Below are positions 58,266 through 64,000 of a DNA stretch of 64,000 nt, in pieces (within the stretch, counting starts at the first letter, position 1; each line of letters starts with the position of its first letter). Origin of the DNA: Otis tarda (Eukaryota; Chordata; Aves; Otidiformes; Otididae); contig CM048552.1 of assembly GCA_026413225.1 (NCBI GenBank), positions 133,747,053 through 133,811,052 on the forward strand. The letters run 5' to 3'. The position numbers and the translations under genes are program-made. Below the pieces are notes generated by a model. That model was not told the DNA's origin and ran no database searches. It was given only the letters and a program-made list of their open reading frames with translations.

Positions 58266-59029
58266 AGCATCTGCTTTTAGAAGCCTGCTTTAGACTGCTA
58301 AAGATATTCAGACATCTAAGATGAACACATGGAAACAGGAATTCTCAAAAGAGTTGCTAGGCCTCAAATGCATTTAAAAATGCAAGAATGAGCTCTAAGG
58401 GATCACTGTGTCTTTACCTCCAGCTTTGTCCTTTTGAAAAATAAACCAAATATATGAATCTTCTGAAATTCCAGCATAGTTTCAGGCACATTATAAATAA
58501 ATCCACAATTTTAATGTATTATTTTAATTTTGTTGAGTTCCTACCTGAATTGCTAGAAAGTTCATTTGTTATGTTACATGTATCATCCAGTTAAATCTGT
58601 TTCTGATTGGACTTTGAAAACATAGGCATTTGTAGCAGACTTGATTTATTAGAAAGCTGAAGAACAAATGTTAAATTCTAGGTATCAAAAAAAAGGTTCT
58701 TTAGTAGTGAACTCCTGCTGTTAAAGTTTGACATCTCTCTATTTGGAAAATTAATTTTAGTTAGAACTATTTTGAATAATGTTGAAGAAGATGAGAGCTG
58801 CATCTTTTAAATCATGCTGTATTTTATAATGTTTTTAGAGCTACTGACAATTGGTTTAAAAGTCAGAAAAACTGCCTGGTAGATGAGAACATTAAGTTCC
58901 TGGTTTCTGGTTCATTATTGAATGTAAGCAATGATCTTTCATTCTATTACTGGAATAGATAATTGAAATATAGGGCTACAGATTAGCCGCAATATGAAGA
59001 GTGGTCCTTTTTTTTTCCATAAGCACCAC
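58266..59029. other. Unique noncoding DNA
   Basis: AT-rich; no gene or repeat recognised. Confidence 0.5.
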
Positions 59030-59245
59030 CACCATGGCCTTTCCATCGACTCCATTTGGATTGCAGCAGCTTGTGGGCTGGCCAATTAGCCACATTAACA
59101 GCTAATCTGGGGCGGGATGAGTCAGTGGAGAAAACTGACATTTTTGTGATCTCTGTTCCAAATGCTCTGTCTGCGTGGGTTTAATGTGATAGCCCAATTA
59201 ATATAGGAATAGACTTATTTAGCAACCATTTTGTTCTGTATTTAT
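59030..59245. promoter_or_regulatory. Candidate noncoding regulatory element
   Basis: Compact unique block containing GGCCAATTAGCCACATTAAC (59,078 area), a further CTAATC, a perfect AP-1/NRF2-type TGAGTCA near 59,118, and CCCAATTAATATAGG near 59,193. It has no repeat or coding character. This density of CCAAT, homeodomain and AP-1 words is enhancer-like, but conservation is untested. Confidence 0.3.
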
Positions 59246-62200
59246 AGTAATGTTTTTGAGTTAAAAATGTAGCCATGTAGACATACCTCTATGTTAACAA
59301 GTTGCGTAGGCTGACTCTCCAGCTAGTACAACCACAGCAGCAAATCAAGCCCATGCTTTATGATGAGGGATGGCTTGAAGTACTCTTGGTAGAAAACAGG
59401 AGCACTGTTTGTTTCCTATTCCACTACCAACACGACTAGGAACAAAAATACCTTCCTTATGAAATGAGTTATTCTGTTCTTCCCAAATGGGTGCTAGCAG
59501 TCTGAAACTCATCCCAGACTCTGCACAACGGAAATAAGCTTTTTTAAAAAATAGGCAGCGTTATTAAAAAGAACAAACTTCAGCACTGATTAAAGAAGAA
59601 TCACGCACAGGAACACCTTTTCATTCTGCACAAAGAAACTTCAGAGATTCAATCCATAAAGCTATTAAAATAATTGAAATCAGCAGCTGAATTTAAGAGT
59701 AAAAAGTTATAGTCCTTTGCCTGTTTTAAAATGAGAGACTACTGTCTGGTACAACTCTAAATGAACAGAAAAGAGTTTTATACAAGCATTGATTCATAGC
59801 ACTGGGGAAGCTGAAGCAAAAAGTGCCTGCAAACTCATATTCGTTCTTTATCCTTTCTTTGTAGGATGCGTAAACCTCTAATTCAGTGCTGTCTGTATTT
59901 CTCATCCACAGACAAGTTTGCACTGTTAGAGTGACGGCATGGATTTCGTTTCAAAAAAGAGATTGAAATCCTTGGCGTAGCCCTCAAACTTAATCAAGAG
60001 CCTATGAAACGCTGAACAAGAGAGTGCTCGAGTGACAGAACGAGGAAATCCAAAAAGTACAAAGTATTCTAGAAGTTTTCTTTAAAATGCTAAAAAAAAA
60101 AATATATAAATCTCCACTTTGTTTAACTACAGACTGTTCACAACACTGTGGTTCAAAATGATGAAGCAGCATGTTGGGCTCTCATTCCTGCAGCACAGTC
60201 TTCCAGAAACCCAGCCAGCCGCAGCAGCAGCACTTCCACCATACAGACAATCGTGGTGGAACCTGCTGTGTGGATGTGGCTCTCCTCCTCACTCTTTGGT
60301 GGCGATCTCTGCAAGGGAGTGATGCTCTTTATAGCAGTACTGTGCTTGCTGTGCCTCAGAGGTGCGGACAGGTTTGTATTACAAGAGGTCTAGTGAGAGA
60401 CTTGACCTGCCAGCTCAACTCTTGTGCTGTTCTCCTCTTCTGATGCCTTTGTTTGCAGAATTTCATAAGGATTCATGCTTTTCCTAATGCTGTTTGACAG
60501 CAGTGTAAAGATGCACATTTGTTACTAACAGAGAGATCTGGGCTGGAAATACTTTTGCTGGTAAACCTCTAATTCAATATTTTCTTTCTTCTGGATGTTT
60601 TAATAAAAATCAAGTGACCCTTCGGACACAATTCCTCCTCAGAAAGCCACTGCTACAAATGACAATCCGACCCTGGCAGCCCCTCTGTGAATTTAGGGAG
60701 CAGTGGGGGGCAGGCGGAGGTGGGAGGATCTCCAGGCAAAGCCTTGCCATTCCCCACAGATGGCCGTGCACATGGGCTGCGCGAGAGCCCTTGCAGAGCC
60801 TCACACACCTGACCAAAGGGGCCAGGCTTTCCATCCAGAGCTGAACTGTTCATTTGGTTATAAATCAGCAAGTGATTTATCCCCGAGAGCAGAGTCAGCC
60901 TGTGCCACCGTGAGCCTATCCACCCCCGACTGCTTTCTGATTGTGCTCTGCAATCTGAGCGCCAGCCACACGCCTGCCCTGGCACTTCTGTTTCTCCCTG
61001 GCACGGTTACTCAGTAGGACTCTGTTGTGCTTTCCCCTCCACGCCTCGGCTCAGTAAACTGTTCAACAACATTTTATTTTGGAATCTTCTACCATAGGCT
61101 TTCCTGCCATGTGATCCAGGCGAGCCTCTTAATGGGGCTGGGGATGTGTTGGTGCTCTTACCTGTACAGGACCCTGGTTTTGCCTATGATCCTTACACCT
61201 GCATTTGGCTGCCCCAGGGTACTTAAAGAAACTAGTGGAGGGATAAAAACAGGGAGACTTACAATCTACTTGCAAATGATTTGTGAGCAGGGGAAGCAGT
61301 AAAATCATTGAGCAAGTTATCTGCAATGAATTATCAGTCCGATCTAATTTGAAGGCTAAGTTGGAAAATACATAGTAGATTTCACAAAGGCTTTTCTCCA
61401 GCATTCATCCCGATCAGCAGTTTACATACACATATACACTCCTCTTCACAGAGAAGCCAAGTAGCTGCTAAGTAACTTCATGCACAACTCAAACTTTCTC
61501 ACATGCATCCCTCCCCACTTCTGCTCTGGCCAGATAGTGCCAGCAATATTTCTAGTTATTCATATATTTTCCTAATCTACCCACGCCTGGGAAGTCATGA
61601 TGGTACCTGGAAGTGGAGATGGGAGCAGCATTCGCCGCAGCTGAGCTTACCTCTCCCCGGGGATGGATATGCACAAGCACATAGCTGGGTTTTGAGAATT
61701 GTTCCTGCTGGTAAACCTCTGACTTTGTTGTTGTTCCTGCAGAGAGGTGCGCTTAGACTGAAAATTGTGGCTATCAGTGGAAACAGAAACCTTGAGGACC
61801 ACTCTGACACCCTTGAGTTCAAGGGCAGGTTTTGTTATGCCTCTGCTCTGACTCTCTTGTATGAACCAAAGCTATTTAGGCTGCATTTCTGACAGGTGAC
61901 AGCTGTCTAGAATTATTTTTTTTTTGACAGACTTATTTGCCTGGCTGGAGAATCTGGTACTTTTTTTTTTACAGTAAAAACTGGAATGGAACTTTTTTTT
62001 TGTTTCTTAGTTACAGCTCTAGCTCAGTTTCTGACTCTTTTGTTGCTGTTGTGTCTAGCCTGTGTGGCTGCTGCAGAAAAGATGCTCTAAGTGGTTTTTG
62101 TTTCAATCTGTTCCCTGGGGAACAGAGCTTTTCTCATTCTTTTAAACTTTATAGACTGTGTAATAGTTCCTTCAAGCTAGACTGGCAGCGGAAACACTGG

Positions 62201-64000
62201 AAGATTAATGCTAGCAGAATGTGTGTCTTCCACAGACAGTAAAACAGTTCCTCAGGAGAGATACTGCGTCCTCATGTCCGAAGCCAGGTGGGCACAGACA
62301 GGTACGCTTCAACGCTCACCAGCCATGGGTCAGTTTCCCTGACTGAGGGCAACCATAGATCTGGCCTTGGAATGCCTAAGGATCACCCAAACAGTTGCTT
62401 CTTTGTTGAAGTTAGGTGATTTAATAAAAGACAGCACTTATGCTAGTAAAAGGAATACACAGGAACTTGTCAACTGCTGATTGTGTTTGCTGTGATGACC
62501 ATCATCTCTTTCAACCATATTTGCAGATGACTTACAGCATTTAACTTGTTTCACACAGCTTTTTCAGTTGCCAAGGCAGTTTTGGCATGCTCCTATCCAT
62601 CCATGTTGACCTGCAAGAGCATTTGTTCACTCACCATGTCTCTCAGTCTCACTTTGGACTTGCACATCTCAGTTTGCTACCCCCAGCTTTCCGTACAGTC
62701 ACTGGAGAGCAGGAGGCACAGCCAGGATCTGAACCATGTTAGGTGTCTGTTGCAGGAGGAGGTGAACACAGGGGATGTCTATTTCACATAATAGTTAAGG
62801 CTAATCTGGAAAAAAGACAACACAGGGTTTTCTTTGGTATGTAACTAAATTATTTCTTTTGATCACAATCTTCTGGAACCCAGGAGGGACGAAAGCTGTC
62901 TGATGCTCTTGTCGGCTGTTTGGTACCTGTGGTTCTCCAGAACAAATACAGATCAGCGGAGTGCCTCAGGGCTAGGCTGTCAGGACCTTCTCTGGCAGAG
63001 AAACCTTGCATCTGTATTTCTAATCGGGAGACGTAAATTTTGAGGTATCAAAACCTAGGAAATGGAATTACCTTTTTCTGGCTGTGGGTCTGCTAAGCTA
63101 GCTCTATCTTATGGAATTGCTTTGGCCAGGTGCACCCCTTCATTGCTGTTGTATCCACGATAGTGCTGTCAGCTCTTGGGCATCACTCAGAAGATGGCAA
63201 TCAGCTGAGATCCCACCAAGAATAGCAACCGGAAGCGTGGCTTGAGGGTGGCCAGGACTTGCCTGCTTTCATTGCCCAAAAGAGGATGGGACTTCTTCCA
63301 GGCTTAGCACTGTAGGTAAGTGATTTTGGGAGCTGTTCCTCACAGAGAACATCCAGCTACCACCATTCCACCTGTGCTGTGTGCAGGAAGATGACCGAAG
63401 GGCAAGCCAGGAAGCACTGTGGCTCTGGACTGAATGTGAGCAGTGGACACAGGGAACTAAAACTCAACAGCCTTGGGCTCAGATGTGGAATAAACCTCCT
63501 ACATGGGTAAAGCCTTAGGCACATTATTAGTGCTAAATAATTACTTTGGTAGCCACTCTTACAAGAGTCTGTCTCCTTCAGTGAACTGTGTCACTGCTTT
63601 ACAGGGCAGCCAAGGTTTGAGACCAAATTGGCCATCTGTCCTTTTAACAAGGACAGCTCTGCATAGCCTGGGGAAAAGTACTGGCTCAGCCTGTGCCTAG
63701 GGAGCACTCAGGAGTCCACTCCTTATGCCCAGCTACCTCCATCCACAACTCCATTCATAGCAGCAACATCACAACATTGATACTGGGCAGAAAAAGATGA
63801 TACACTGTCCTTCTAAGAAGGTTTGAAATGTCACTTTTTTTTTTTTTTGCAAGGGCAGGCTAGATTTGTATGCTGCCTGAACACTGACAATCATCAGAGA
63901 GGATTCAGGCTGGTTGCAGGGCAGCTGGGAAATGCCTGGACCTCACAGTGTGGGCATGTAGCATTGATGTATTGCCCCATGTAGACTGTTACAAGGACAC
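59246..64000. other. Unique noncoding DNA
   Basis: No gene, LTR or CR1 copy recognised. T runs occur at about 61,915-61,926, 61,963-61,972 and 63,835-63,848. Open frames up to about 130 codons (for example 61,503-61,892) show no domain. Frames near 60,600-60,985 are open on both strands in a GC-richer patch. Confidence 0.45.

Noticed and set aside
1..64000. A new multi-gene system (operon, defence island or biosynthetic cluster)
   Set aside because: The window is vertebrate noncoding DNA with retroelements. There is no run of adjacent co-directed genes and no ribosome-binding sites. All protein signatures that I can recognise belong to CR1, apart from the provirus's cis-acting signals.

Overview
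The window looks like intergenic or deep-intronic DNA from a bird. The evidence is the transposon content. There are several CR1 LINEs with the avian 3' tail, repeats of the octamer ATTCTATG. There is also an ERVK-type endogenous retrovirus with a tRNA-Lys-like primer-binding site, whose long GC-rich LTRs resemble a family I know from bird genomes. I found no host gene, no convincing host exon, no tRNA or rRNA gene and no CRISPR array. Nearly all the larger open reading frames belong to transposable elements or are chance frames.

Layout, left to right. 1-1397 is unique AT-rich DNA. 1398-2311 is a minus-strand 5'-truncated CR1 with an intact C-terminal reverse transcriptase frame. 2312-17990 is unique DNA with a perfect 16-bp hairpin (3192-3228), a weak old LTR-like stretch (about 5600-6425), and several stretches that read like vertebrate noncoding regulatory DNA. 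17995-18351 is an older CR1 end with an oppositely oriented CR1 scrap beside it. 18428-20796 is a young CR1 with a 721-codon ORF2 fragment. 23332-23997 is a degraded minus-strand CR1. 28520-29671 is a solo ERVK-type LTR on the minus strand with 5-bp target duplications. 29672-46770 is mainly unique DNA with two ancient CR1 relics (about 35,985-36,158 and 43,660-43,945). 46772-50000 is the most complete CR1: the end of ORF1, the endonuclease, the reverse transcriptase and the 3' tail, with two small frameshifts. 50169-52766 is a complete but gene-less provirus: two near-identical 1.14-kb LTRs around a 309-bp interior that holds the primer-binding site and polypurine tract. 57331-57546 is a CR1 tail, followed at about 57740-58265 by an older LTR. 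58266-64000 is unique.

The elements tell a history rather than form a pathway. CR1 was recently active in this lineage, since the copies at 1.4, 18.4 and 46.8 kb differ only at scattered sites. The compact provirus is very young: its LTRs differ almost only in homopolymer lengths. It has no enzymes of its own and must have been mobilised in trans, or have lost its genes before or during insertion. The most unusual structure is inside it. A short inverted copy of the LTR's own core-promoter segment lies just upstream of the polypurine tract.

Limits: this is reading by eye. Repeat subfamily names, exact divergences and any conservation of noncoding stretches were not computed.
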